Positions 25,761 to 34,704 of a DNA stretch of 64,000 nt are shown here, one piece after another; the stretch's first letter is position 1; every line of letters begins with the position of its first letter. The notes beneath the pieces were generated by a model, which was given only the letters and a program-made list of their open reading frames with translations, did not search any database and was not told where the DNA came from. The position numbers were made by a program, and so were the translations under genes. The DNA is from Candidatus Gastranaerophilales bacterium (GTDB taxonomy: Bacteria > Cyanobacteriota > Vampirovibrionia > Gastranaerophilales > Gastranaerophilaceae), in contig JAMPIM010000005.1 of the NCBI GenBank assembly GCA_023662705.1, positions 1 through 64,000 on the forward strand, given 5' to 3'.

Positions 25761-27653
25761 TTATCCGACTAGATATTCCGCTGATTTATATTTTTTCCAG
25801 CCTCTTAAATTGAAATGGTGTCTCTCGCCTTGTTTTCTCCATTCTCCACCCCATTCAATTTTTTCATCACTTAACGCAACAGCATTTTTTGCAAATGCTT
25901 TATATTCAGCACTATTTACGCTTACGGCTTTTCCATCTTTATATAAAACAATATCAACAGCTGTTCCATAATTATGAGGTGATTCTCCACCTTTGCAAAC
26001 TAATGAACCTTTTTTTGCTCGACCAGCATTTGATTCTGCAACTGTTCGCGTAACATCGCTATAAACCAAAGTCATACCTTGTTCTGCTGCTGCTTGAAGC
26101 AACGGTTGTTGTTGTTCCAGCCATTCAGGTTGACATTTATCAAATTTACTCCAGCGGCATGCTAAAACTGTTGTACCATCTGGTAATGTTGTTTCTTGTA
26201 CACCATATTTTTTTCTATCTGCTGGTGATACATCATTAATATCCATAACAGGAATAGGACTATATTCATTTTTAATTTTATTAGCTTCAGCTATATTTAT
26301 TTTTTCATTAACTGCAGCAATTTCTTTTTTAGCAGTTTCTACCTCTTCTTTGGCAACTTTTATTTCTTCTGCTTGAATTTTTTCATACTCTTGAGTAGCT
26401 TCATTAAAAGCTTTAAGGGCTTTTTTTGTTGCTTCGCTGCAAGTTTCTTCAACTTTTTTCTCAAGCTCAGCTTTTTTTTCTTCAAGTTCAGTCTTTTTCT
26501 TTTCTAAATTAACTTTTTCTTTTTCAAGTTTTTCAAGTTGTTTTTTATACTCATTTAGGGTTTTTGTTTCTTTATCAACTACTTTTTTCTGTTCAGAAAT
26601 TTTCGTTTTTAATTCTTTTGTTTGCTGTTCAATTTTTTGATCTTTCTCTTTATCGCCGGTTTTAGCAGGTAAATTTGAAAGAGCAGCATTTAAAGCATCT
26701 AATGTACTTTGCGAAGTTTTAAGAGATTCTTCCGCATCTGAAATTTGGTCTTCTTTTTTAGAAATTTCCTCCTCTTTTTTAGTTATCTGCTCTTTATTTT
26801 CATCAATTGCTTTAAGATTATTTTCTATATCTTGTTTAAACTCTTTGGCAGCATTGTCTTTATCAAGAGCATCTAAATATTCTTGTTTAGTTTTATCTGC
26901 ATTAGCTTTTGCTGTTTTTATTGCTTCGGTATTACCGCTCTGCGCATTTTGTAAATTAGTCTGCTTTTCTTTTAAAACTTCCTGTCTTTTTGTTTTTTCA
27001 GCCTGTAGCTCTTCCAGAGTCATATTATCAATTGTTTTGACAGCAGGTTCTGTAGAAACTGCATCATTGTATGAAGATGAAGTTACAGGTACACTATAAC
27101 TGCCATAATCACTTGAAACAGGTGCTGAATATGAATCAGTAGAAATAGTGTTGTCAACCGCTCCTGATTCAGAAACATCATTATTTGCTGTATTAAACTT
27201 TTCTAATTCATTTGCTAAATCAATTTCATATTCTTGAATTGCCTTGGTAAAATCCTCTATAGAAAGCTTGGAATCATCTCCATCCATTCCTGCAAGATGT
27301 TTTATATAGTCTTTAGCCTCCTGTTCAGAAATTTTACCATCCGAATCAGTATCAACTTTGTTTTTAACAATATCAAACGAGAAAAACTCTTTTAAAATGA
27401 ATTCCAAAGGAGATAGTTTTTTATCTTCGTCTTCGTCTTCATCTTTATTTTCCAGTTTTTCTAATAATTTGTCATAATCAATATTTTCTACTTCTTCTTT
27501 ATCAGCACTGCTAAATATAGAAGTATCATTTAATTTAACATCTTTATCAGGATTATCTGATTTCTTTATTTTAGTATTATCAATCTGTGTTTCAACCGAT
27601 TTTTTGTAATCAGCATTCTCCAATTTTTTGCTTAAGTAATCAAAATAATTCAT
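25761..27653 (-). CDS. EF-hand, coiled-coil, M15-type peptidoglycan peptidase
   Basis: A 630-residue protein with three parts. Residues about 95-165 hold a calcium-type EF-hand (DTDSDGKISEQEA) and a weaker second one (GDDSKLSIEDF). Residues about 215-460 are a long Lys/Glu coiled coil. The C-terminal ~150 residues are a VanY/L-alanyl-D-glutamate peptidase domain with SPHNYGTAVDI (zinc His and Asp) and WGGEW...ERHHFNL (catalytic acid region and third zinc His), a fold common in phage endolysins and spore or cell-wall hydrolases. No signal peptide is seen, so export would need another route. ATG at 27653 chosen; a TTG two codons earlier is equally possible. Converges on the synthetase gene. Confidence 0.82.
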   Translation of the reverse strand: MNYFDYLSKKLENADYKKSVETQIDNTKIKKSDNPDKDVKLNDTSIFSSADKEEVENIDYDKLLEKLENKDEDEDEDKKLSPLEFILKEFFSFDIVKNKVDTDSDGKISEQEAKDYIKHLAGMDGDDSKLSIEDFTKAIQEYEIDLANELEKFNTANNDVSESGAVDNTISTDSYSAPVSSDYGSYSVPVTSSSYNDAVSTEPAVKTIDNMTLEELQAEKTKRQEVLKEKQTNLQNAQSGNTEAIKTAKANADKTKQEYLDALDKDNAAKEFKQDIENNLKAIDENKEQITKKEEEISKKEDQISDAEESLKTSQSTLDALNAALSNLPAKTGDKEKDQKIEQQTKELKTKISEQKKVVDKETKTLNEYKKQLEKLEKEKVNLEKKKTELEEKKAELEKKVEETCSEATKKALKAFNEATQEYEKIQAEEIKVAKEEVETAKKEIAAVNEKINIAEANKIKNEYSPIPVMDINDVSPADRKKYGVQETTLPDGTTVLACRWSKFDKCQPEWLEQQQPLLQAAAEQGMTLVYSDVTRTVAESNAGRAKKGSLVCKGGESPHNYGTAVDIVLYKDGKAVSVNSAEYKAFAKNAVALSDEKIEWGGEWRKQGERHHFNLRGWKKYKSAEYLVG

Positions 27654-27717
27654 CGCCAATACTCACTCTTAAATAACTTATATTTATAAAAAATTATTTT
27701 AAAGTGAAATTTCTAAA

Positions 27718-28257
27718 CTATAAGTTTTTGTTACAATTCGTAATAGAATCTTTGAGAGTAATAACCTTTTCAATCATAGGTTTTGCATTCTCTTTAACTT
27801 TCGGCTTAAACATCTCGCCTGAAAATAAGACCGCTGCAAGTAAAGCTAATCCGCTAAGAATAACTGCTGCTAAATTTGTACGATTTTCTATTTTTTCTGA
27901 ATTATTTTCAAAATTTACTCTTCTAAATTCATCAGGAAATTTTTGGATATTATTCTTATCAAAAGTTCCTACGTTATGAATAGAACGTCTTCCAAATTTT
28001 TCTCCCTGTGTATCAATATATCTGGAAAAAATCAAAAATACATTCACACTCTTATCTTCTTTTGGTGAACTGATAAAAACATCAGCTTTAACTCCAGCTT
28101 GTTCTTCAAGAGTTTTACCTTTTTCATTCTTATACTTATCTGATGTAAGTATATCCACAATATTATCTGCTATTTCTGCCTGTTCAGGTTTCATGTAATC
28201 ACGCGATTGATATATCGCTTTGAAACTTGGCACAGCAGAATTAACCGGTGCTATCAT
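27718..28257 (-). CDS. tagged membrane protein of unknown function
   Basis: A 179-residue protein starting MIAPVNSAVPSFKAIYQS, with SFKA at residues 11-14. A soluble alpha/beta domain (about 25-120) is followed by one membrane helix (LAAVILSGLALLAAVLFSG, about 130-149) and a short charged tail, a type II or tail-anchored layout. No domain recognised. AAGGAA upstream. Lies between the M15 gene and rsmG; the gap to each is over 60 bp, so operon membership is unclear. Confidence 0.75.
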   Translation of the reverse strand: MIAPVNSAVPSFKAIYQSRDYMKPEQAEIADNIVDILTSDKYKNEKGKTLEEQAGVKADVFISSPKEDKSVNVFLIFSRYIDTQGEKFGRRSIHNVGTFDKNNIQKFPDEFRRVNFENNSEKIENRTNLAAVILSGLALLAAVLFSGEMFKPKVKENAKPMIEKVITLKDSITNCNKNL

Positions 28258-28318
28258 TTATTTCTATTCCTTATTTATATTTCGTCTGGTGTTCTTTGAT
28301 AATAACACAAAAACTTTA

Positions 28319-28909
28319 TTAGCAAACTTTTTTTATACAAATAAGATTTCTTTCGTAAACTTCATCCAGAGGCAAAGTGTATTCAATAATATCAATAACT
28401 TCTGCTTTAAATTTTTTCAAAACCGATTTGGCATTTTCTAACTCTTCTAATGCTTTTTTTGATTTATAAGCAACAAAATATCCGTCTTTTTTAACAAGCG
28501 GAAGCGCATACTCTGAAATCTTAGCTAAATCAGCAACTGCACGGCTTATAACAATATCAAAACTGCCTTTAATATTCTCAACCCTGTCACAGATTAAATC
28601 AAGATTTTTTAGTTCCAAATTTTCTTTAATAGTATTAACCGAATTAATTTTTTTTCTAATACTATCAATTCCGGTAATTTTCATATTAGGATACTCAACT
28701 GCAACAGGCACACAAGGAAACCCGCCGCCGCATCCTATATCAAGAATTTTGGCAGAAGTTATTTCATATTTTTCAAAAAATTTTCCGATTGAAAGTGAAT
28801 CAAAAATATGTTTTTCATACAAAAACTTTTCATCATTTTTCGAAATCAAATTGTGTTTAGAGTTTTCTTCTAAAAAAACTTTCTTATACTGTTCAAATTT
28901 ATCTGCCAT
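28319..28909 (-). CDS. rsmG: 16S rRNA 7-methylguanosine methyltransferase
   Basis: A 196-residue RsmG (GidB) that methylates G527 of 16S rRNA with S-adenosylmethionine. Seen: N-terminal HNLISKNDE, the KILDIGCGGGFPCVP motif I, ITGIDSIRKKI, and DIVISRAVADL, all family signatures. Start at 28909 (MADKFEQY), which overlaps the end of the upstream NTPase-TPR gene by 11 bp; an in-frame TTG at 28930 is less likely. Slightly shorter than average but complete. Confidence 0.95.
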   Translation of the reverse strand: MADKFEQYKKVFLEENSKHNLISKNDEKFLYEKHIFDSLSIGKFFEKYEITSAKILDIGCGGGFPCVPVAVEYPNMKITGIDSIRKKINSVNTIKENLELKNLDLICDRVENIKGSFDIVISRAVADLAKISEYALPLVKKDGYFVAYKSKKALEELENAKSVLKKFKAEVIDIIEYTLPLDEVYERNLICIKKVC

Positions 28910-31145
28910 ATTTATTCTCAATTTCTTCAAAATCTGTAGGTGTCATTCTAAGTTTCATATCTTTTATTCTTTGCTCAATCTTAGTAATATCAACTGTTTT
29001 ACCTAATCTTTGCGCAAGATTTTTAGCTTTAAAATATTCTCTTAACCCTAATTTATATTTATCAGGATAATTATAATAATAATCACCAAGTGCAATAGAA
29101 GTTTCCAACATATAGAACTCTTCATTAATAAATTCTGCACTGCTTTTTGCTTCCAATAAATATGCAAGCGCTTTTTCCGAATTTTCTTTTAAACAGATTT
29201 TAGCAAGATGAAACGCTGTATAATAAATTCCATCATAGTTATTATTACTTTTTTCTATTTCATAAGCTTTAACAAAACAGTTTTTCGCATCATCATAACT
29301 CTCGTTATCATAATAACAAGAAGCGAGATTTGAATAAGCCAAAGCTTGATATGGGGAATTTATTGCAATACATTTGTTATAATACTCAAACGCTGTGTCC
29401 AACTCATCTCTATCGTCATTTGCTAACGCAAATTTAAAATAAAGCTCCGCCAAAATCTCATTCTCAACATTTTCATCCAATGATTCCAATGCTTTTTTGT
29501 AATAAGAATATGAACCGTCAGGATTATTCATATCGGAATAAATATTCCCTAAAAGAATACATGCACTAACCATAAGTGATTGAGGTGTATCAACCGAATA
29601 AATAACCTTTTTAACAGTTTCAATTGCACGCTCGTGTTTATACATTTTATAGTATAAATCTGTCATTTCATAGTGCAGATAAGTAAGATTAATAAGCTCA
29701 TTATGCTGTATATAATACGTTTCAACAAGCTCATAATAATGACTTGATGACGAATAATTTCCAATTTCTTTATAAAGTTTAGCCAATTTTGCACGAACCT
29801 CAACAAGACTCGGCAAATCCAACCCTTCAGCATCCAAAATTCTAAGATAAGCTTCGATTGCGTCAGTATATTTTTTATCCTGAGCAAGATTATTTGCTGA
29901 TTCTATTTGTTTTGAAATACTTATTTCTGCTTCTGTTTTAGGAACTTCAACCTCAGGAGGCTTTTCTTCTTTGATAACAGGTTGTGCAGTTTCTTTAATA
30001 CCTTCTTGAATATTATGAATACAATTTGTATGATATTCGATTTCCGCACGCATTGCCTGACGTGAAATCAACAAAGCACGGTTTTTTAAAGCTTCTTTTA
30101 ACTGTCCTTCATAAATCCCGATAATGTATTTATGCAGTTTAATTTCGGTTTTTTCAGGAATAGAAATATCAATATCCTGCAAGAAATAATCCTGAACATA
30201 GATTGTTTCATCTACCTGAAAAATCATCAAATTGGTTTTCAAATACTCTATAGAAAATTCGTCATATAATTCAAAAACTGCAAGAGCATTGAATGAAAGT
30301 CCATGTCTTATTGTTCTTAAGAACCAGAAAAAATTTCTGATAGTTGTCGGAATAAGATTAATATAAGTAGCACCTAAATAAGAATCAAAACTCATTCCTG
30401 ATTGGGCAAATTTTTGTAAAAACTCACTCAAATCAACTTTCATTGCCTGAATAATTTTTACTGTCAAAGCTGTGTAATAATAGTATCCGCGCGTATATTT
30501 ATAAAAATCTTCTAGAGTTCCTTCTGCTGCAACAATTTGATTCGAAGCTAAAAAATCTTTAAAAACTTCTTTTGTAAAAGCTTTTAAGAAAATTTTTCTG
30601 TCTTCACTTGCTCCTGACAGAACCTCGGTATTCATAGCACGTGTAGAAACAATTATTTTAACATTTTCTTCTTTCAAAAGTTTTGAAAAACATTCAGAAA
30701 CAAGAGCCTTATTCTCATCCAAAATATCATCCAACGAATGAAGAATAATCAAAAAAGGTTTTTTAATAGAAGAAATCTGCTGTTGAAATTTAACATTCAA
30801 AGTTGTAATCTTTGCATTCAGATTAATAGCTTTTGAAATAGAAAGATTGTCAATAATATCACTGAAAGCAAGCAGAATATCATCACAAACAGTTGCATTT
30901 TTACAATAATATTCGAGTTTAATAACATCTTTATTCAAAAACTCGGTAATATAGTTAATAAACTGGCGTTTACCCGTTCCCATAAACCCGTGAATATAAA
31001 GAAACTTTTCATCTGACGCAATAAAATCAATAGCTTTGAATATATCAGCATAATTATTTTTAAGCAAAAAAGGGTTAATCTTATCGGAATTCGGTAAAAT
31101 TATATTATCTTTTTCAAGAGAACTGTTCAGAAATTCATAATCCAT
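28899..31145 (-). CDS. P-loop NTPase with C-terminal TPR repeats
   Basis: A 748-residue protein. Walker A GFMGTGKRQ at residues 53-61, a hydrophobic Walker B-like strand FLIILHSLDD (about 137) and IIVSTRAM (about 165) place it among AAA/STAND-type ATPases; then a winged-helix-like region to about 350, and 8-9 TPR repeats from about residue 420 to 735. No signal peptide or membrane helix. Such STAND-like proteins act as signal-sensing switches. It is translationally coupled to rsmG downstream. The -10 TAAAAT ends 6 nt before ATG with no Shine-Dalgarno, probable leaderless start, back to back with queA. Function unknown. Confidence 0.78.
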   Translation of the reverse strand: MDYEFLNSSLEKDNIILPNSDKINPFLLKNNYADIFKAIDFIASDEKFLYIHGFMGTGKRQFINYITEFLNKDVIKLEYYCKNATVCDDILLAFSDIIDNLSISKAINLNAKITTLNVKFQQQISSIKKPFLIILHSLDDILDENKALVSECFSKLLKEENVKIIVSTRAMNTEVLSGASEDRKIFLKAFTKEVFKDFLASNQIVAAEGTLEDFYKYTRGYYYYTALTVKIIQAMKVDLSEFLQKFAQSGMSFDSYLGATYINLIPTTIRNFFWFLRTIRHGLSFNALAVFELYDEFSIEYLKTNLMIFQVDETIYVQDYFLQDIDISIPEKTEIKLHKYIIGIYEGQLKEALKNRALLISRQAMRAEIEYHTNCIHNIQEGIKETAQPVIKEEKPPEVEVPKTEAEISISKQIESANNLAQDKKYTDAIEAYLRILDAEGLDLPSLVEVRAKLAKLYKEIGNYSSSSHYYELVETYYIQHNELINLTYLHYEMTDLYYKMYKHERAIETVKKVIYSVDTPQSLMVSACILLGNIYSDMNNPDGSYSYYKKALESLDENVENEILAELYFKFALANDDRDELDTAFEYYNKCIAINSPYQALAYSNLASCYYDNESYDDAKNCFVKAYEIEKSNNNYDGIYYTAFHLAKICLKENSEKALAYLLEAKSSAEFINEEFYMLETSIALGDYYYNYPDKYKLGLREYFKAKNLAQRLGKTVDITKIEQRIKDMKLRMTPTDFEEIENKYGR

Positions 31146-31204
31146 ATAATGATTTTAAATGATATTGAGGCTTTTTGCAAACATGTTCGTGTTAAAATAA
31201 AATT

Positions 31205-32248
31205 ATGCTAATATCAGAATTTGATTATGAATTGCCGGAAGAGCTGATTGCACAAAAACCGACAGAAAAACGCGAACAATCTAAAATGATGGTTCTAAAT
31301 AGAACCAGTCATACTATTGAGCATAAAAATTTCTTTAATATAGTTGATTATCTTGATGAAAACTGTATTTTGATACTCAACAACACAAAAGTTATGCCTG
31401 CACGTCTTTATGGTTATAAAGATACAGGCGCAAAAATTGAAATTTTCTTACTTAAAGAAAAAGAAAACCACATCTGGGAAGTCCTAATCCGTCCATCAAA
31501 ACGCGTAAAAGTCGGAACAACCGTAAAAATCAGTGATGAATTGTTAGTAGAAATTCTTGAGCCGTTGGAAGATGCAGGAAAATGGCTGGTAAAAATGGTT
31601 TATGAAGGTAATATTTTTGAAATATTACACAAAGTCGGAAATATTCCGCTTCCTCCATATATTGAACGTAAAATGGCTGATGATGAAATCAAAAAACTTG
31701 ATTTTGAGCGTTATCAAACAGTTTATGCAAAAGACGAGGGCTCTGTTGCAGCACCGACAGCAGGTTTACATTTTACTCAGGATATTTTGGAACAGTTGAA
31801 AAACAAAGGTGTTAAAGTAGGTTATGTTACTCTGAATGTTGGAATAGGAACTTTCCGCCCTGTTAAATGTGACAATATTTTAGATCACAAAATGGATTCT
31901 GAAAGTTTTGAAATCAGTGAAGAAACAGCAAACCTGATTAACCGCGCAAAAGTAGAAGGCAAAAAACTTGTAGCAGTAGGAACAACAACGGTTAGAACAT
32001 TAGAAACTGCTTACAAACAGTTTGGCGAAATCAAAGCCTGCCGTTCAGCTTCCGAATTATTCATTTATCCTCCGTATGAATTCAAAGTAGTCGATAAATT
32101 AATCACAAATTTCCACTTGCCAAAATCAACATTGCTCCTGCTTGTAAGTGCTTTAGCAACTAAAGAATTCATTTTTGAAGCTTACGCAGAAGCTATAAAA
32201 AATAAATACCGTTTTTACAGCTACGGTGATTGTATGTTTATAAATTAA
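31205..32248 (+). CDS. queA: tRNA preQ1(34) S-adenosylmethionine ribosyltransferase-isomerase
   Basis: A 347-residue QueA, which transfers and isomerises the ribosyl moiety of S-adenosylmethionine onto 7-aminomethyl-7-deazaguanine in tRNA to form epoxyqueuosine. The N-terminal FDYELPEELIAQKP, LILNNTKVMPARL, GSVAAPTAGLHFT and NFHLPKSTLLLLVSA motifs are diagnostic. No other queuosine genes nearby. Extended -10 TGTTAAAAT ends 7 nt before the ATG with no Shine-Dalgarno, another likely leaderless mRNA. Confidence 0.96.
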   Translation: MLISEFDYELPEELIAQKPTEKREQSKMMVLNRTSHTIEHKNFFNIVDYLDENCILILNNTKVMPARLYGYKDTGAKIEIFLLKEKENHIWEVLIRPSKRVKVGTTVKISDELLVEILEPLEDAGKWLVKMVYEGNIFEILHKVGNIPLPPYIERKMADDEIKKLDFERYQTVYAKDEGSVAAPTAGLHFTQDILEQLKNKGVKVGYVTLNVGIGTFRPVKCDNILDHKMDSESFEISEETANLINRAKVEGKKLVAVGTTTVRTLETAYKQFGEIKACRSASELFIYPPYEFKVVDKLITNFHLPKSTLLLLVSALATKEFIFEAYAEAIKNKYRFYSYGDCMFIN

Positions 32249-32260
32249 TTTTACTTTCTT

Positions 32261-32488
32261 TTATATTCCTTTAACCAATTCATGCGGATAAACATTGAGA
32301 GCTTCTGCTATTACAAAAATCTGTGTTGTTGTAACACCATAAGCTTCGCCATTTTCTATTCTTTTAAGATATTGGAGTCTTATACCTGTTTTTTGAGAAA
32401 CTTGTTCTAATGATATCTCTTTTAGTTCTCTGATATATTTGATATTTTGACCTAATATTTTAAATATTTGAATGTCTCTTTTATCCAT
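32261..32488 (-). CDS. small XRE-family HTH regulator
   Basis: A 75-residue single-domain HTH protein (ISLEQVSQKTGIRLQYLKRIENGEA then IAEALNVYPHELV). Start at 32488 has GGAAAGG upstream; an in-frame start at 32530 would cover a palindromic operator. It is divergent from an AbrB-like small gene, with two palindromes in the shared ~85 bp gap, which suggests that one or both proteins control both genes. Converges on queA (12 bp between stops). Confidence 0.85.
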   Translation of the reverse strand: MDKRDIQIFKILGQNIKYIRELKEISLEQVSQKTGIRLQYLKRIENGEAYGVTTTQIFVIAEALNVYPHELVKGI

Positions 32489-32503
32489 TTTAACCTTTCC
32501 AAT

Positions 32504-32544
32504 TACTTTCCTACGGAAAGTATACAACAATGTCTATACATTGT
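32504..32544. promoter_or_regulatory. two operator-like palindromes between XRE and AbrB-like genes
   Basis: TACTTTCCTACGGAAAGTA at 32504-32522 (8-bp arms, 3-nt centre) and ACAATGTCTATACATTGT at 32527-32544 (6-bp arms), only 4 bp apart, in the divergent promoter. Good candidates for binding by the XRE protein and the AbrB-like protein. Confidence 0.55.
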
Positions 32545-32573
32545 AAAGTATATGTAAAGTAAGAGGAATTTAG

Positions 32574-32735
32574 ATGAAAAAGAAATTATATAAAAGCGGC
32601 AATGCTTGGGCATTATTAATACAAAAAGCTTTTTTACAACTTCTTGATATTGACCCTGAAGTTGATGAAGTTGAAATTGATATTACAGATAAAGTTTTGC
32701 ATGTTAAAAAAGCAGAAAAATCAGGTGATGTATAA
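32574..32735 (+). CDS. AbrB/MazE-like small DNA-binding protein
   Basis: A 53-residue protein beginning MKKKLYKSGNAWALLIQKAF and continuing with LLDIDPEVDEVEID. The pattern K-x-G-N-x-W-A, hydrophobic, then D/N-P-E-x-D, acts like a swapped-hairpin AbrB/MazE domain with SGN...I. A ribosome site (AGAGGA) precedes it by 7-8 nt. A homologue (57 residues, RNGNGWAMCV... DVNPETD) is at 40805, again beside XRE genes. No toxin ORF follows either copy, so it is probably a regulator, not an antitoxin. Confidence 0.65.
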   Translation: MKKKLYKSGNAWALLIQKAFLQLLDIDPEVDEVEIDITDKVLHVKKAEKSGDV

Positions 32736-32778
32736 ATTTTTCTGTGCTAAACTAAACACATAATACGAGGTAATATAA

Positions 32779-34041
32779 ATGTTAGACATTAAATTAATTA
32801 GAGAAAATCCTGAAAAGATTAACGAACTTTTGAAAAGAAGAAATCCTGAGTTATCAATTGACAAAGTTTTAGAAATTGATGCTGAAAGAAGAAAAATTCA
32901 GGCTCAAGCAGATGAGCTTAGAGCAAAAAGAAAATCCGAATCACAAAAAATCGGTATGATGAAAAAGAACGGCGAAAATACTGACGCTATTCAAGAAGAA
33001 GTCCGTGTTCTTGGAGATGAAATAAAAGCTCTTGAAGAAAAACAGATTGAGTTTGATACTACTCAAAGAGATTTACTCTTAAGAATACCTAACATTCCTG
33101 ATGAAACAACACCTATTGGAACATCAGAAGATGATAACCCTACTGTTAAAACTTGGGGAGAACCTACAAAATTCGATTTTGAACCAAAGGCTCATTGGGA
33201 TTTATGCGAAGAAAAAGGAATCGTTGATTTTGAACGCGGTGTAAAAATTTCTCAATCAAGATTCACTCTGTACAGAGGAAAAGGTGCTCGTCTTGAACGT
33301 GCTATTATCCAATTCTTCCTTGATTTACATACAGAAGAACACGGATATGAAGAAATTCTTCCTCCATTCATGGCAAACGCTAGAACTATGACAGGTACAG
33401 GTCAATTACCTAAATTCGCAGAAGACATGTACAAATGTGTGGATGAAGATTTATACTTAATCCCTACAGCGGAAGTTCCTGTAACAAACATTTATCAGGA
33501 AGAAATCTTGTCAGAAGAAGATTTGCCGAAATATATGACTGCATACACTCCATGTTTCAGACGTGAAGCAGGTTCAGCAGGTAAAGATACAAGAGGTTTA
33601 ATCCGTGTTCACCAGTTCAACAAAGTAGAAATGGTTAAGCTTACAACTCCTGAATCAAGTCCGGAAGAACACGAAAAACTAACTCAAAACGCTGAAAGAT
33701 GTCTTGAATTATTAGGACTTCCATACAGAAGAGTTGCGCTTTGTACTGCTGATATCGGATTCAGCGCTAACAAATGTTTTGACTTAGAAGTATGGCTTCC
33801 TTCTTATAATACATACAAAGAAATCTCAAGCTGTTCAAACTTCGGCGACTATCAGGCAAGACGTGCTAACATCAGATACAGAGACAAAGACGGCAAAGTA
33901 AAATTTGTTCATACTCTAAACGGTTCAGGTCTTGCAGTAGGAAGAACTTTTGCAGCGATTGTAGAAAACTTCCAGCAAGAAGATGGAACAATTATTATTC
34001 CTGAAGTATTAAGAAAATACACAGGATTTGACAGAATATAA
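32779..34041 (+). CDS. serS: seryl-tRNA synthetase
   Basis: A 420-residue class II synthetase that charges tRNA-Ser. N-terminal MLDIKLIREN plus the long antiparallel coiled-coil arm (about 30-105), motif 2 FRREAGSAGKDTRGLIRVHQFNKVE, and motif 3 NGSGLAVGRTFAAIVENFQ are seen. Length is typical. Ribosome site GAGGT. Clear terminator follows. Confidence 0.98.
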   Translation: MLDIKLIRENPEKINELLKRRNPELSIDKVLEIDAERRKIQAQADELRAKRKSESQKIGMMKKNGENTDAIQEEVRVLGDEIKALEEKQIEFDTTQRDLLLRIPNIPDETTPIGTSEDDNPTVKTWGEPTKFDFEPKAHWDLCEEKGIVDFERGVKISQSRFTLYRGKGARLERAIIQFFLDLHTEEHGYEEILPPFMANARTMTGTGQLPKFAEDMYKCVDEDLYLIPTAEVPVTNIYQEEILSEEDLPKYMTAYTPCFRREAGSAGKDTRGLIRVHQFNKVEMVKLTTPESSPEEHEKLTQNAERCLELLGLPYRRVALCTADIGFSANKCFDLEVWLPSYNTYKEISSCSNFGDYQARRANIRYRDKDGKVKFVHTLNGSGLAVGRTFAAIVENFQQEDGTIIIPEVLRKYTGFDRI

Positions 34042-34050
34042 AGTAAAAAA

Positions 34051-34080
34051 ATCCCGCTCCAAGACCGAGCGGGATTTTTA
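34051..34080 (+). terminator. terminator of serS
   Basis: Nine-bp stem ATCCCGCTC/GAGCGGGAT, 7-nt loop, T-run. Confidence 0.9.
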
Positions 34081-34174
34081 TTTACAATCTTAACAAATAA
34101 CTTGCATATAAAAATAACTTGCACTATACTTACAAAAAACCAACACTCAAAGGGATATATTATAGGAGGTATTT

Positions 34175-34687
34175 ATGATTCAACCAATTAATGGTATTAA
34201 TTATAGCAACAGAACAAGTTTTAAAGCTTATTATGACCCGACTTGTCCAAATATACCTGCATCTATGAGAGAAAACTCAAAAGATATTATGGAGCACATG
34301 ATAGACTCTGTAAAAGAAACTGTATTAAAAGGTTTACCTTCAAAAATGAAAAGTGTTGTCGAAGGTGAAAGCGGATTAAAAATATTAGATGCTAATAATT
34401 TATTAAATACAAAAACAGGTATGGCAGTCCATTTTACTCCTGATGGTATGCCTATAACTTATTCTACAACCAATAATGCCAGCGATGTAATACAAGATTC
34501 CGCTAATCAGGTTGACAAGGTATCAGACGGAATAACTCCGATTGACGGAAACAATTTTCTTGATGGTAATGGTGATTTAACACATATTTTACAAAGCGGA
34601 GATCCTGTTACTATACCTCAAGTAGATATTCCTGATGATGGAGGAGTAATAGATACTATTATAGACATAATTGATACAATTTCATAA
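34175..34687 (+). CDS. tagged acidic protein of unknown function
   Basis: A 170-residue acidic protein starting MIQPINGINYSNRTSFKAYY, with SFKA at 15-18; the layout M-I-x-P-I-N...SFKA is the clearest form of the shared N-terminal tag. The remainder is low in Cys and Trp, Asp/Asn-rich, ending in VDIPDDGGVIDTIIDIID. No membrane helix. Consensus ribosome site (AGGAGG, 6 nt). It is 17 bp ahead of another tagged gene, so the two form an operon. Function unknown. Confidence 0.75.
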   Translation: MIQPINGINYSNRTSFKAYYDPTCPNIPASMRENSKDIMEHMIDSVKETVLKGLPSKMKSVVEGESGLKILDANNLLNTKTGMAVHFTPDGMPITYSTTNNASDVIQDSANQVDKVSDGITPIDGNNFLDGNGDLTHILQSGDPVTIPQVDIPDDGGVIDTIIDIIDTIS

Positions 34688-34704
34688 TAATTAAAGAGGT
34701 TACT

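Noticed and set aside
32574..32735. AbrB-like gene as antitoxin of a MazEF-type module
   Set aside because: The next gene is serS; no toxin ORF lies beside it or beside the copy at 40805.
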